From Butyriboletus loyo (taxonomy: Eukaryota; Basidiomycota; Agaricomycetes; Boletales; Boletaceae): 64,000 bases of DNA. Positions 1 to 10,330 of the stretch are shown one piece after another. The DNA is taken from positions 1 to 64,000 of the forward strand of contig JBBPSI010000118.1 in NCBI GenBank assembly GCA_038093515.1. Reading direction: 5' to 3'. Numbering within the stretch: position 1 is the stretch's first letter; each line of letters starts with the position of its first letter. Position numbers and translations under genes: made by a program. A model generated the notes under the pieces. That model had not been told where the DNA came from, did no database searches, and worked only from the letters and a program-made list of their open reading frames with translations.

Positions 1-167
1 AGTCTAGGCCTGGTCTAGGCCATGACATCATATGCTTAGTCAGCAAGAGATCACATGTAAGTTCCCACGATCACGTGTGCTATGTCACGTGACCTTTGAA
101 GTTGAAAACAACTAAGTTCGAATTGAAAATGTACGAAGTGTACAAATAAAATGTTATGATTATAACA
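1..167 (-). mobile_element. LTR family A, partial, cut by window edge
   Basis: This is the 5' part of a minus-strand LTR of the family that on its coding strand begins TGTTATAATCATAACATT (here reverse complemented, terminus at 167). It continues past base 1. It sits inside the family B LTR described next. The five bases after it (ttatg, 168-172) would be the target duplication, but the partner lies outside the window. The body contains the CACGTGAC and CATGTGATC motifs shared by all family A copies. Confidence 0.8.
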
Positions 168-902
168 TTATGTTCTGTATAGTACCTTTATAAGGTATTA
201 TATGAAATACATGACGATATAATAGAGATAAGAGATAAGACTAAGCATATCGTCCAATAGCATAATAAGAGCTATTTGTAATGTGATAAGTGTGACTAGG
301 TCTAGACAATGATGTCATATTGTTGCGAAGGCAACACGCAGTCGAATGCTAGCACGTAGTACCCTGCCACAGGCGGTCCAACGACAGTTGCTGTGCTACA
401 CAAAGCACAGGCAAGATGTAATCAAGGAGCTTCAACTTAATCCTCAACTGTTGCCAGCGAATAGACAAGTGGTTAAAACTAGGGAATCCTAGTCTAACCA
501 CGAGCCTTTATATATTATACAGAGATGCGCACAGACCATGCTGTGCGTGTGATGAACTACTATACATGGCTAGACTAAAGAAGAGAAGCGCAACGGTGAT
601 TAACCACACGAGGCGCGGGGATCATAAAGAAGAGAAGTAAACGGAGATTAAATACATGTGTCGTGACGTCATAGAGTCTAGGCCTGGTCTAGGCCATGAC
701 ATCATATGCTTAGTCAGCATGAGATCACATGTAAGTTCCCACGATCACGTGCGCTATGTCACGTGACCTTTGAAAGTGAAAACGACTAAGTCCGAAGTGA
801 AAGTGTACGAATAAATGTTATGATTATAACACATATAGACCAGTCTAGAAACGTAGTGGCTGTAAGTGAAATACAGAAATAGAACACTACTGTTTCAACA
901 TC
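168..902 (-). mobile_element. LTR family B, minus strand, split by two family A LTRs
   Basis: The minus-strand sequence starting at 902 reads TGTTGAAACAGTAGTGTTCT and matches the family B LTRs at 6542-6989 and 34971-35706. It is interrupted by a complete family A solo LTR (321-831), resumes at 320, and is interrupted again by the family A copy ending at 167. Its far end lies outside the window. Its right edge at 902 is exactly where the retrotransposon reading frame of the next element breaks off, so it was inserted into that pol gene. Confidence 0.8.
321..831 (-). mobile_element. Solo LTR family A (511 bp) with CATAT target duplication
   Basis: The element begins TGTTGCGAAGG and ends TTATAACA in plus orientation (coding direction minus). 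It is flanked by a perfect 5-bp duplication, catat at 316-320 and 832-836. Removing it restores a continuous family B LTR. No internal region remains, so it is a solo LTR left after LTR-LTR recombination. Confidence 0.92.
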
Positions 903-2056
903 AGGAGGTCATCCATGTAGATGATTAGCCATCCTTCAGCCATGAGGTCGCCAAAGATGTGGTCCATCAGTGCCTGGAACGTGGCAGGGGAGTTGCAAAG
1001 TCTGAAGAACATCACCGTTGGTTCGAACAGTCCTTGGGGGGTGATGAACACTGCTTTCCAGCGGTCATTCGGTTTGATGAGGACATTGTTATATCCCCAG
1101 TGGATGTCCATTTTGGTGAAAATCTTCGACCCTTTGAGGCGGTCGACAAGGTCAGAGATGAGTGGGAGAGGGTAGGCATTCTTGACAGTATGGGAGTTCA
1201 AGTAGCAGTAGTCCTGACAGGGGCGTAGTGAGCCATCTTTCTTGGATACGAAGAAGAAGGGGGCTGCTTGAGGGGACTTCAAAGCAGTGATCTTTCCAGA
1301 CTTGAGATGTTCGTCAACGAAGGCTTTGCATGCCTCTGATTCTTTTGGGTTCAGTGGATAGACCTTGGCGACTTTTGGTATGAAGTCTTTGTCTAGGTCA
1401 ATGGCGTGGTCGAAAGATCTGGATGGGGGTAACTCCTCAGTGTTTTTCTTGTCAAAAATGTCTGCGAATGATTTGAATGGGGTTGGGAGGACTGCCTTCT
1501 CTTTGATGACCTGGGAGGCGATTTCGGTGGCGATGGTGGCTTTTCTGATAGGGTAGGCTTCCCTTGCTGAAGCATCTACTTGCTTCTTCCAGAGCTTGGC
1601 AATCTTGGAGTCTGGGTCCAAGTCCAGGTACCGTACCAGGTAATGCTGGGTGACTGCCCTAGGCGAGTTGTGTTGGGGCTTCTTTACTTGATCTGGGAGA
1701 TCGATATGGCCTGTGGCCCAATCTATTACCAGGTTGGCTTCTCTTAACCACGGTAATCCCAGGATCATGTTTTCTTTTCCAATGTTGAGGACTAGGAAGC
1801 TCCATTCTTCCTTGGTTTCTCCAATCCTGATGGAGATGGTGACCTTGTGTCTGATGACTCCTCCTTGGTTATTAGACCCGTCCACGTTCTGTGCACAGAG
1901 TGGCTTGGGTAGCCGTTCCATTGGCAATCTCTTTCGCTTCACTAGATCTCGGTCTATGAAGCATCTGCTTGTGCCACTGTCCACCAGGGTGAATGTGTCG
2001 ACAATTTGACCCCCTTCATGTGTGAAAATTGACACTGGAACTCGAATAGATTGCAC
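903..2056 (-). pseudogene. Ty3/gypsy pol fragment: aspartic protease plus truncated reverse transcriptase
   Basis: The minus-strand frame encodes an Asp-Ser-Gly protease active site (TLVDSGTSRCFID, about residues 24-36), a linker, and the start of a reverse transcriptase (KDGSLRPCQDYCYLN, then FFRLCNSPATFQ, then the catalytic YMDD). The frame ends a few residues after YMDD because the family B LTR begins at 902. RNase H and integrase are therefore absent, and an intact pol would be about three times longer. It lies directly downstream of the gag at 2125-3228 in the same orientation. The spacing of about 70 nt after the gag stop suggests separate or recoded translation originally. It cannot move on its own. 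Confidence 0.88.
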
Positions 2057-2124
2057 ATGGGGGTTTGATAAAACTACAGGGGTGAGAGTATGGAGAGGAG
2101 AAGACGTCGAAACTTCCCTCTCTT

Positions 2125-3228
2125 CTAAAAATCCTTAGGCCAGGCTTCGGCCACTACTCCTGTTGCGATGGGCAACTTTTCTTCTTCGTCATTGAAGCAA
2201 GCTTTGAGTACATTCAGGACATCGTCCTGCTGGGTGCCTCGACCTTTCAACTCAGACAGGTAGTCGATGAGTGGGGAGGGCTTTGGTGCAGGGGGTGTGA
2301 TGACGGCGGCGCATGCACGCTGGGGGTTGCGAGGAGGGCAAGGGGGTGGTCTGCAGGAGTTCTGTCCGTTGCATGGGGGGCGAGGATGGTTGGTTGAGTG
2401 ACAGCCGACTTGGTGGCATATGAAGCACTTGTTCTGCTTCATGTACTCCGCACGTTGTACGGGAGTAAGTCGGATGGCATCAACATCCATGGCGTTGGGG
2501 TCCCTTCGGCTGGACGAGGGTTTGGAGGAGGAGGAGAAGGTGGGGATGTATTGTTTCCCTGCATGAAGGTCGTCGATTCTTTTGTGCTGTGCATGGAAGG
2601 CGGAGGTTTTGTCAGCCCATCTGGCAAGAGTGGTGGGGACTTTCTCACAGGAGAGGACTGCTTCAGCGAGGCGGGGGTCAAGACCACGAATAAACCACTC
2701 AATGAGCGCCTTTTCATCGATGATTCCAGACTTGGCTGCGAGGAGCTGGAACTCCGTGACATAGGTGTTGTACCTGTCTTTGTGATTGCTTTTGTTCTGG
2801 GTGAGGTTCCCCAGATCAATGCGGGCACTTTCTCCTACGTCAAAGGGATGGAAGACTCTTTGGAAGTCCTTGCAGACCGTCTTGAATTCTTTTTGGTGCT
2901 CGGTGGGGTTTCCATCTAGGTTGAGGGCCATCCAGCCTTCAGAGAATGTCTTTCCTTTCCCTTCACTCATCTTGGTGAGGAGGGCTCCAATTTTTGACTT
3001 GTCATCAGGGAATGCGGTGGGATTCATGTCAAAGTAGGTCTGCATGGTGAGGAGCCATCGGGAGGCATCCTCATTCAACCCGGAGAAGTCCTTGGGGACG
3101 ATGTTCTTTCTTTCACTAGACATTGTCGTTGTTGTTGTCAGGGAAGGGTGCGGGAGGGTAGTATGGTGGGGATGGGGAGCGAGAGACGTGGGGGGTTCTA
3201 TCAAGATAGTCGCTGTTGTAGTCGTCAT
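2125..3228 (-). CDS. Gag-like capsid protein of the decayed minus-strand gypsy element
   Basis: The 367-codon frame has the features of a Ty3/gypsy Gag. An N-terminal low-complexity Thr/Pro/His stretch may be untranslated, and an internal start at MSSERKNIVPKDFSG (ATG near 3123) gives a more typical protein. A helical capsid region with a WF-IRGLDPRL motif follows, then a Ser/Arg-rich linker and a Cys/His knuckle (CFICHQVGCHSTNH) that differs slightly from the canonical CX2CX4HX4C. Its pol partner lies downstream on the same strand (903-2056) and its LTR upstream (3491-4350). The frame is open, but the element as a whole is dead. Confidence 0.8.
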   Translation of the reverse strand: MTTTTATILIEPPTSLAPHPHHTTLPHPSLTTTTTMSSERKNIVPKDFSGLNEDASRWLLTMQTYFDMNPTAFPDDKSKIGALLTKMSEGKGKTFSEGWMALNLDGNPTEHQKEFKTVCKDFQRVFHPFDVGESARIDLGNLTQNKSNHKDRYNTYVTEFQLLAAKSGIIDEKALIEWFIRGLDPRLAEAVLSCEKVPTTLARWADKTSAFHAQHKRIDDLHAGKQYIPTFSSSSKPSSSRRDPNAMDVDAIRLTPVQRAEYMKQNKCFICHQVGCHSTNHPRPPCNGQNSCRPPPCPPRNPQRACAAVITPPAPKPSPLIDYLSELKGRGTQQDDVLNVLKACFNDEEEKLPIATGVVAEAWPKDF

Positions 3229-3490
3229 CGTCAGGTGCTTGTTCAGATCCTTGCCCTAGACCCTGGTCCTCAGGTTGGTAAGAGGGTTCGGGGTCAGGCT
3301 GGGGCTGAGGGTCTGGTTGGGCAGGAGAGTGGGGCGGTGATGGGTTGTCAATGACAATGGGTTCCGGTTCGGGGGATGGAACATGGAAAGAGCGACCAAT
3401 GCATCTTGGTCGTGGGGTGGTAATGGTGGGTGAGAGGGGAGGGCGGCTTTACTGCTGAGAAGCAGAAGCGAGGTGAAGATCTAGTTCTTT

Positions 3491-4350
3491 TGTTACGCTG
3501 GGCACTAACAACTAGAACACTAGGCGGCACTCTGGAGTAGCTGCTGTTACGGTAGTGGTATACTTTTTCTCTCCACTACCACTTGGACTACTTCATTCGC
3601 CTAGCCTTTTGCTAGTGCCTTTTGAGCGGTATGAACCGCTCTAGCTTAGTCATCATTTCCCGCGCACGGACGCACTTTCTTTCGTACTCCAGAATCTTCT
3701 AGAGTACTCCTTCCTCATTTGTAGTTTCGCTCTCGCGACCCGATTGGGAACATGGTCTGTGCACAGACCCCCAGTAGTATAAAGACCCGGTCTTTACTCC
3801 CATGTACTCTATCTAGTTCTACGCAGATACCTGCTAGCAATTAGTTCTCTTCCAGACTCTTAGTGTGTGCACTAAGACATAGTCTGAGACCCAGCTCGAG
3901 AATCGTCTCCAGAAGTCCTGCGGCTACTCCAGAGTGCCGCCTCAGAGTTCTCGTTGTTAGCACTCAGCATAACAGCTGCAGGACTCTGGAGATGATTCTC
4001 GGATGGGTCTCAGACTATGTCTTAGTGCACACACTAAGAGTCTGGAGTGAAACTAATTGCTAGCAGGTTACTGCATAGAACTAGATAAGTTACAATGGTA
4101 CAAATGTTGGGTTTATATACTACAAAGGTCTGCACACAGACCATGTCCCCAATCAGGTCGCAAGAGTCAAAAAGACAAATGAGGAAGGAATACTCTAGAA
4201 GCTTCTTGAGTATGAAGGAAACAGCATCCGTGTGCAAGAAAAGGTGACTAAGCTCAATGGTTGCACCATTCAAAGAACAACAGGCGAATGCTAGGTGAAA
4301 ATGGTAGTCCAAATGGTAATGGAGAAAAAAGGTAGTCCACTACTGAAACA
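3491..4350 (-). mobile_element. LTR family D, 5' LTR of the minus-strand gypsy element, split by a solo LTR
   Basis: On the minus strand this is a family D LTR (start near 4350 with TGTTTCAGTAG, end at 3491 with GCGTAACA). It lies immediately upstream of the gag leader, as expected for a 5' LTR. A plus-strand family D solo LTR (3545-3974) is inserted in it. The copy is diverged from other D LTRs, especially at its outer end, which fits an old element. Confidence 0.75.
3545..3974 (+). mobile_element. Solo LTR family D (430 bp) with GCTGC target duplication
   Basis: It begins TGTTACGGTAGTGG and ends CAGCATAACA, flanked by gctgc at 3540-3544 and 3975-3979. It is inserted in opposite orientation into another family D LTR, so the locus folds into an imperfect palindrome. 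It contains a TATA-like TAGTATAAAGACC stretch at about 3774-3786, a plausible LTR promoter. Confidence 0.9.
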
Positions 4351-5045
4351 CCACCTCTCCTCACCCACCTTCAATGGACTTCACCAGCCTGCAATTAATT
4401 CAGCAGACCCACAATACATTCCACATGCTTCCCATAGATGTAGTATACCCTATCCAAATGTAATATTAGGCTGCCATTAGTGCTTTCAATTTCCCTGCAT
4501 GTTCTGTGCCTTTCCCTTCTTACCCACTTTCAATGTACCCCACCCACAGGTCATCCTGCAGGCCCACAATACATTGCGCCCACTTCCCACACATGTGGTA
4601 TACCCTATCCAAATGTAATATTAGGCCACCATTAGTGCTTTCAATTTCCCTGCATGTTCTCCACCCACCCCTCCTCATCTGCCTTCAATGGACTTCACCC
4701 ACCTGCAATTAATTCCGCAGACCCACAATACATTCCACCTGCTTCCCATAGATGTTGTATACCATATCCAGGTGTAATATTAGGCTGCCATTTATGCTTT
4801 CAGTTTCCCTGCATGTTCTGTGCCTTCCCCTCCTTACCCACCTTCAATGGACTTCACCTGCCTGCAGCTAATTCCGCAGACCCGCAATACATTCCACCTG
4901 CTTCCCATAGATGTAGTATACCCTATCCATGTGTAATATTAGGCTGCCATTAGTGCTTACAATTTCCCTGCATGTTCTCTGCCCACCCCTTCTTACCCAC
5001 TTTCAATGCTCTCCACTAGCTTGCAATTCATTCTGCAGGCCCGCA
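4351..5045. repeat. Tandem repeat, about 160-bp units, about four copies
   Basis: The landmark TTCAATGGACTTCACC (or variants) recurs near 4369, 4530, 4686 and 4847, giving a period of about 160 bp. Each unit carries CAGACCCACAATACATTCCAC and a GTATACCCTATCCA segment followed by TAATATTAGGCTGCCAT. Short reading frames in it repeat the same peptide and are not genes. Confidence 0.85.
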
Positions 5046-5836
5046 ATGGATTCTATCCACTTTCCATGCATGCAATAGACCCCATCCAAGCCTCCTCAGC
5101 TGTCACATCTATCTTGCTGCAGGCCCACTCAGCTTTAACATACACCCCCCTGTGGGCCCACACTTGTATAGCCCACTTCCCACACATGCCCCCCATCTAC
5201 AGTATGTGCAATTCCTTGGGCCCGCTCATGCATAGTGCCCTCCCCATGCAGCCCCCCTTGTCTGTAGTATATACAGCACTGTGGGTCATGTATTTCCCAC
5301 TCCCCCTGCAGGCCCTGTTGTCTGTAGCATATACATTGCTGCAGGGCCCTCATCCATAGCATATGCAATGCTGTGGGCCCCTTGTGTATAGCCCATTCCC
5401 CTGTGGGCCCCCTCATCTGTAGCATATACCCCCTGTGGGCCCCCTCATGAGTAGCCCACTCCCCCTGCAGGCCCCCTCGTCTATAGTATATACAATGCTG
5501 TGGGCCCTCTCACTTATAGCCCACTCCCCCTACGGACCCCTCCATCTGTAGCATATACCCCCCTGTGGACCCACTCATCTATAGACCACTCCCCCTGTGT
5601 GCCACCTCATCTATTGTATATACAATACTGCGGGCCCACTCATTTATAGCCCACTCCCCCTGCGGGCCCCCTCATCTGTAGTATATACCCCCCTGCAGGC
5701 CCTCTCGTCTATAGCATATACAATGCTGTGGGCCTACTCGTTTATAGCCCACTCCCCCTGCAGGCCCCCTTATCTGTAGTATATATCCCCCTGCAGGCCC
5801 CCTTATCTATAGCATATACAATGCTGTGGGCCCACT
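5046..5836. repeat. Minisatellite, roughly 35-bp C/T-rich units
   Basis: Degenerate tandem units alternate 'tatagcccactccccctgc' and 'aggccccctcatctgtagta'-type segments, many with TATATAC. The array grades out of the preceding 160-bp array and continues at 7265-7539 and again after 9925. The array therefore predates the LTR and mariner insertions that interrupt it. Confidence 0.85.
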
Positions 5837-6238
5837 TGTTATAATCATAACATTTATTCATACACTTTTGAAACTTTGGACTTAGTTGTTTCAAACAACT
5901 TTCACTTTCAAAGGTCATGTGACTCAACGCACGTGATTGTGGGAACTTACATGTGATCCCTTGCTGACTAAGCATATGATGTCATGGCCTAGACAAGGCC
6001 TGACTCTATGACGTCACAACACATGTATTTAATCTCCATTTGGTTCTCTTCTTTTTGATCACTGTGCCTTGTGTGGTTAATCACCATCGCGCTTCTCTTC
6101 TTTCTGATCCCCGTTGACCCTGTAGTCTACCATGTATAGTAGTTCATCTCATGCACAGCTTGGTCTGTGCACATCCTTGTACAATATATAAAGGCTTGTG
6201 GTTAGACTAGGATTCCCTAGTTTTAACCACTTGTCTAT

Positions 6239-7118
6239 TGTTATGGTAGTGGTATACTTTTTCTCCCCACTACCACTTGGACTACTACATTCTCCTAGCC
6301 TTTTGCTAGTTCCCTTTGAACAGTATGAGCCATTCTAGCTTAGTCATCATTTCTCGCACATGGACGCCATTTCCTCCATACTCCAGAAGTCTCTAGAGTA
6401 TTCCATCCTCTTTCATCTTTACAACTCACACAACCTGATTGGGCCATGGTCTGTGCACAGACCCTTGTAGTATATAAACCCCACCTCTGTACAGTAGCAC
6501 CCCATCTAGTTCTACACAGTTCACTGCTAGCAATTAGTTTCTGTTGAAATGGTAGTGTTCTATTTCTGTATTTCACTTACAGCCACTACGTTTCTAGACG
6601 AGTCTATATGACATCATTGTCTAGACTCTGTCATGCTTATCACATTACAAATAGCTCTTATTATGCTATTGGACGATATGCTTAGTCTTATCTCTTATCT
6701 CTATCATATCGTCATGTATTTCATACTATACCTTATAAAGGTACTATACAGAACATAAGTACAAACACTCATGTACTGTATATAAGACAGCCCTTATGGC
6801 TTGTTGCTTTTCTTTAGATCTTTCAGTTCTATCATCACTACTGCGATATCTCTAAGTTGAGCTTTGCTCCTTATACTCTGTTTGTGATACTCTCACTCTC
6901 GTATTATCAGTGAGTCTTTCCACTGATAGGTTTACCCTTGCATCCTTCGTTGCCCTCGGTGCACCTGCTCAGACTTTACAATTCCAAAAGTTTCCACTCC
7001 AGACTCTTAGTGTGAGCACTAAGACATAGTCTGAGACCACCCAAGAATCATCTCCCAAGTCCTGCAGCTACTCTTGAGTACCGCCTTTGAGTTCTAGTTG
7101 TTAGCGCCCACCATAACA
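6239..7118 (+). mobile_element. LTR family D inside LTR A, itself split by LTR B; TCTAT target duplication
   Basis: It starts TGTTATGGTAGTGG and ends CACCATAACA. A perfect 5-bp duplication flanks it, tctat at 6234-6238 and 7119-7123. Removing it rejoins the family A LTR (…ACTTGTCTAT|TCGCTGG…). A family B LTR interrupts it at 6542-6989. Confidence 0.9.
6542..6989 (+). mobile_element. Solo LTR family B, third level of nesting; GTTTC target duplication
   Basis: It begins TGTTGAAATGGTAGTG and is flanked by gtttc at 6537-6541 and 6990-6994. Its 3' terminus is eroded (…ATTCCAAAA instead of the CTGAAACA end seen at 35717). Insertion order here, oldest first, is minisatellite, LTR A, LTR D, LTR B. 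Confidence 0.85.
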
Positions 7119-7264
7119 TCTATTCGCTGGCAACAGTTGAGGATTAAGTTGAAGCTCCAGCCTTATCACTGCCAGGTATTTGTGTATACCTGCAACTGTC
7201 GTATAGGACCACTTGTGGCAAGAGTATTCGTGCTAGCATTCGACTGCACGTTGCTTGTGCAACA

Positions 7265-7539
7265 CTGCTCATTTATAGCCCACTCCCCCTGTGGGCCCCC
7301 TCATCTATAGCATATACAATGCTGTGGGCCCACTCATTTATAGCCCACTCCCCCTGCAGGCCCCCTCGTCTGTAGTATATACCCCCCTGTGGGCCCCCTC
7401 ATCTATAGTATATTCAATGTTGCAGGCCCGCTCATCTATAGCCCAGTCCCCCTGCGGGCCCCTCCATCTGTAGCATATACCCCCCTGCGGGCCCCATCAT
7501 CTATAGCATATACCCTTCTGTGGGCCCCTGTCTATAGTA
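7265..7539. repeat. Minisatellite, continuation of the 5046-5836 array
   Basis: It has the same C/T-rich units (gcccactccccctg, catctatagcatatac) as the block before the family A LTR. The array is cut again at 7538/7539 by the mariner element inserted at a TA dinucleotide. Confidence 0.85.
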
Positions 7540-7900
7540 CAGTGGCTCAAAAAACTGTCCACATGTTTGCATGTTTTACATTAAATATCACTCAATGCAA
7601 TAACCCCTGATCCTAACCCTAGGTGGTGGGTGTATGAAATAAGGTACCCGCCCTTGGCCTTCTATTGGCCCAGGAATTAGGTAATATGGATAAGGTTTGA
7701 TGGAATGTCAGCTATTTTAAAATGACAGGTCATGCGGACAGTTTTTTGACTTTAAGTTTTGATCACATATATTAGACCCTAGATGCTGTAATATCATTAC
7801 ATACATCCATCAAGGGTCCTATTATGTCACCTTTATGTAACTGAGTGTCAGCCAACATATATAAACCCCATCCTCCTATGTTTATTTTCTCACCATCACC

Positions 7901-8903
7901 ATGAAATCCATTTCCACCTCTCTAAGACAAAATATTATCTCTCTCTCCTCTCTTGGCCTTTCAACTAGGAAGATTGCCTCCCAGACTGGCCTAGGGAAGT
8001 CTACTGTGGCTAGGGTACTCCAAGAGATCCAACCTGACAAGGAGAACCTTCATGCTGGCTGTCCTTCTAAGCTTACTCCTATCAACAAATGTGCTATTGT
8101 CCAGCAAATCATTACTGGCAAGGCTAAAAATGCAGTCCAGGCTACAAATTTCATTAGTTCCATCATTGAACCTCCCATACCCTCACATACAGTGAGAAAA
8201 GACCTCAAGGAGGGTGCATTTAAAGGCTGTGATGAAGAAGAAGAAATGTCTTCTTCCAATCAGCCCTAGAAAAAGATGATTTGCCTTTGCTCTCAAGTAT
8301 CAATAAGGACTGGAAGAGGATTATTTGGTCAGATGAGACCAAAATAAATAGAATTGGGTCAGATGGACAGGAGTGTATGTGTGGAAAAAGAAGAGAGAGG
8401 GCCTAACTGCCAGAGAGGTTAAAGGTACAGTCAAGTTTGGAGCAAGTTTCCTAATGGTATAGGGTTCAATGGAGTGGGGGCTTTAAGTGAGGTTGAGGGG
8501 AGGATGGATGGTGAACAGTATGTGTAAATTCTAGAGGAAGAATTGCTATAACACATGGAGAAATCTGGAATTTCTCAACATGATATCATTTTTCAGCAGA
8601 ATAATGATCCCAAACATACCTCCAAAAGAGCCCAGAATTGGTTTGAGGAGCAAGGAATCAAGCTTCTGGATTGGCCTGCACAATCTCCAGACCTCAACCC
8701 CATTGAACACACTTGGAATCACCTCAAAAGATGTCTCTCAGCTTATAATAGTGCTCCTACAGGAGTTCATCAATTATGGAAAAGGGTGGTGGTAGAGTGG
8801 GGGAATATTTCTGTGGAACAGTGTCACAAATGGATAGAAAGCATGCCTAGAAGAGTTGAAGCAGTTATCAAGGCCAAGGGAGCTCACACCAAATGCTACA
8901 TAG
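7901..8903 (+). pseudogene. Tc1/mariner transposase, disrupted (DDE superfamily)
   Basis: The first open part (7901-8269) encodes an N-terminal helix-turn-helix (LGLSTRKIASQTGLGKSTVA) and a second DNA-binding segment. The stretch 8270-8554 still shows the first catalytic Asp context (WSDETKINR) but is out of frame and contains stops. The second open part, from 8555, has the second Asp (QNNDPKHTSK) and the downstream WPAQSPDLNPIEHTWNHLK block typical of the DDE/DDD pocket. The original C-terminus (AKGAHTKCY) is followed by the LTR at 8904, which adds spurious residues. The gene is inactive through frameshift and stops, and the LTR insertion falls after the catalytic core. Confidence 0.88.
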
Positions 8904-9695
8904 TGTTACAGTTTTACCCCTAAGCGTACCCCGCCACTCGTTTTTCCCACGCTCACGCGTCCCCGCCGCCCCCGCCGTCTCGCGATGCCGCCCATCGCCC
9001 GCTCCCTAGTCGCCTAGTGGACGTTATCCACTTCCCCGGTTGCCCCTGCGAGTCTCTGTGCCGTTGCACCGAGATAGCCCCTGTCTTCTCGCCCCGTCGG
9101 GCCGGACCTTCAGCTGAGCTGTCGCATCTCCTCTTATTTGACCAATGACATTTCTTGCATCACGTGACTAGCACGTGATTAGATTACGACGCGTTCGTAC
9201 CTTCGTGTCGAGACCCGTATCCAAGGGCTCCGCCGTTCGCGCACCCTTCGCCCTGTGGGGCCGGCCTCATGGACATCGTCACCACGCTCAGCACTTCTCC
9301 GCTATCGATGTCGCCACATTACTCAGAGCTTGCTCCCTCGTTACCGGCACTTTGCCGCCCTTTAGTTGACTCGGACTGACTCATAGCCCTTCGCTTCGTA
9401 CCACGACAGCTCGGTCTGTACATGATACCGGTATATATACTCGCACTTAGAGTAGTACGATTTAGCTAATTCTACGCATCTACCAAGTGCCTAGCAATCT
9501 AGCTTATACCCCATCTGCCGATAGAGCCGATAAGCTTCAGCTCGATCTCGTCTGGTCGCCACCATACGACATCTCGCCGACACTTGCTCTGCAGAAGCCC
9601 GATAGCGTCGTCTACGCGAGTCGGCCATCTTCCTGATTAGGCTCGAGCCCCTATTCAAGCGCTCGCTGCTAGTTGTTTCGCACTCCAGCGTAACA
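8904..9695 (+). mobile_element. Solo LTR family E (about 790 bp)
   Basis: It begins TGTTACAGTTTTACCCC and ends CCAGCGTAACA. A second copy lies at 37326-38143. Its first third is GC-rich (CCCCGCCGCCC tracts), unlike the surrounding A/T-rich LTRs. A TATA-like GGTATATATAC at about 9430 may be the LTR promoter. The flanking 5-mers (catag and cagtg) match only partly. Confidence 0.85.
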
Positions 9696-9924
9696 CAGTG
9701 GAATTTTTGTAAAGTCAAAAAACTGTCCGCATGACCTGTCATATTAAAATAGCTGATATTCCATCAAGCCTTATCCATATTACCTAATTCCTGGGCCAAT
9801 AGAAGGCCAAGGGCAGGTATCTTATTTCATACACCCACTGCTTAGGGTTAGGATCAGGGGTTATTGCATTGAGTAATATTTAATGTAAAACATGCAAACA
9901 TGTGGACAGTTTTTTGAGCCACTG

Positions 9925-10130
9925 TATATGCCCCTTTTGGGCCCATTCATCTGTAGTATATGCCTCTTTCAGGCCCGTTCATCTCTAGTGTATGCCCTCC
10001 ATTGACCCATGAGCAGGCCTGCCCAAGTGAATCATATGCCCTACATCTCTCCACCCTGTGGGCCCATTCGTCAATGCTGCTTTGTTCTTTACGCAGGCCC
10101 TGCCATTAGTGTATTCCTAACTTACCCACA
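9925..10130. repeat. Minisatellite remainder, degenerate
   Basis: Units such as 'gggcccattcatctgtagtatatgcc' continue the array that the mariner element interrupts at 7538, decaying to unique sequence by about 10130. Confidence 0.7.
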
Positions 10131-10194
10131 GGCCTGCCACAGGGTGCCCATCTACCAAGTGATATTGTCAACCCGGGGTGGCTGTGTGCTACAT

Positions 10195-10330
10195 GACAAT
10201 GCAACTACATTATGTGTCCATGTACTCTCTCACAATCACATGCACAAGGTCATGTGACTTTGAAAGTAGAAAAGACAAGTCCAAAAGCATGGAAATACAT
10301 AATATATGTAGTATTATAATACATATGATC
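10195..10330 (-). mobile_element. Eroded LTR family A fragment
   Basis: The segment reads CACAATCACATGCACAAGGTCATGTGACTTTGAAAG, followed by a palindromic TATAATACATA. It resembles the reverse complement of the family A LTR start (TTTCAAAGGTCACGTGACATAGCGCACGTGATCGTGG). No terminal repeats or target duplication remain. Confidence 0.5.

Larger units (their letters stand above)
5837..7264 (+). mobile_element. LTR family A, split by a family D LTR
   Basis: A plus-strand family A LTR starts at 5837 (TGTTATAATCATAACATT) and ends at 7264 (TTGTGCAACA). It is interrupted at 6239-7118 by a family D LTR. It was inserted into the minisatellite, whose units continue on both sides. The flanking 5-mers (ccact and ctgct) match imperfectly. 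Confidence 0.82.
7540..9924 (+). mobile_element. Tc1/mariner-type DNA transposon with about 215-bp terminal inverted repeats, split by an LTR
   Basis: The left end CAGTGGCTCAAAAAACTGTC (7540) is the reverse complement of the right end (9924). Similarity between the ends continues for about 215 bp inward on both sides, ending near a second CGGACAGTTTTTTGAC motif. TA dinucleotides flank the element (7538-7539 and 9925-9926), the hallmark of this superfamily. Without the inserted LTR (8904-9695) the element is about 1.6 kb. It carries a broken transposase gene. A second, 3' half copy lies at 36614-36941. Confidence 0.92.

Noticed and set aside
921..2919. Plus-strand open frames opposite the gag and pol of the first gypsy element
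   Set aside because: They are antisense shadows; only the minus strand shows protease, RT and zinc-knuckle motifs.
4654..5425. Pro/His-rich peptides repeated in the tandem array
   Set aside because: They repeat with the DNA period and have no gene context.
5046..7539. Regular short repeats that might be a CRISPR array
   Set aside because: Units are tandem with no unique spacers and are degenerate, and the DNA is eukaryotic (introns, LTR elements). It is a minisatellite.
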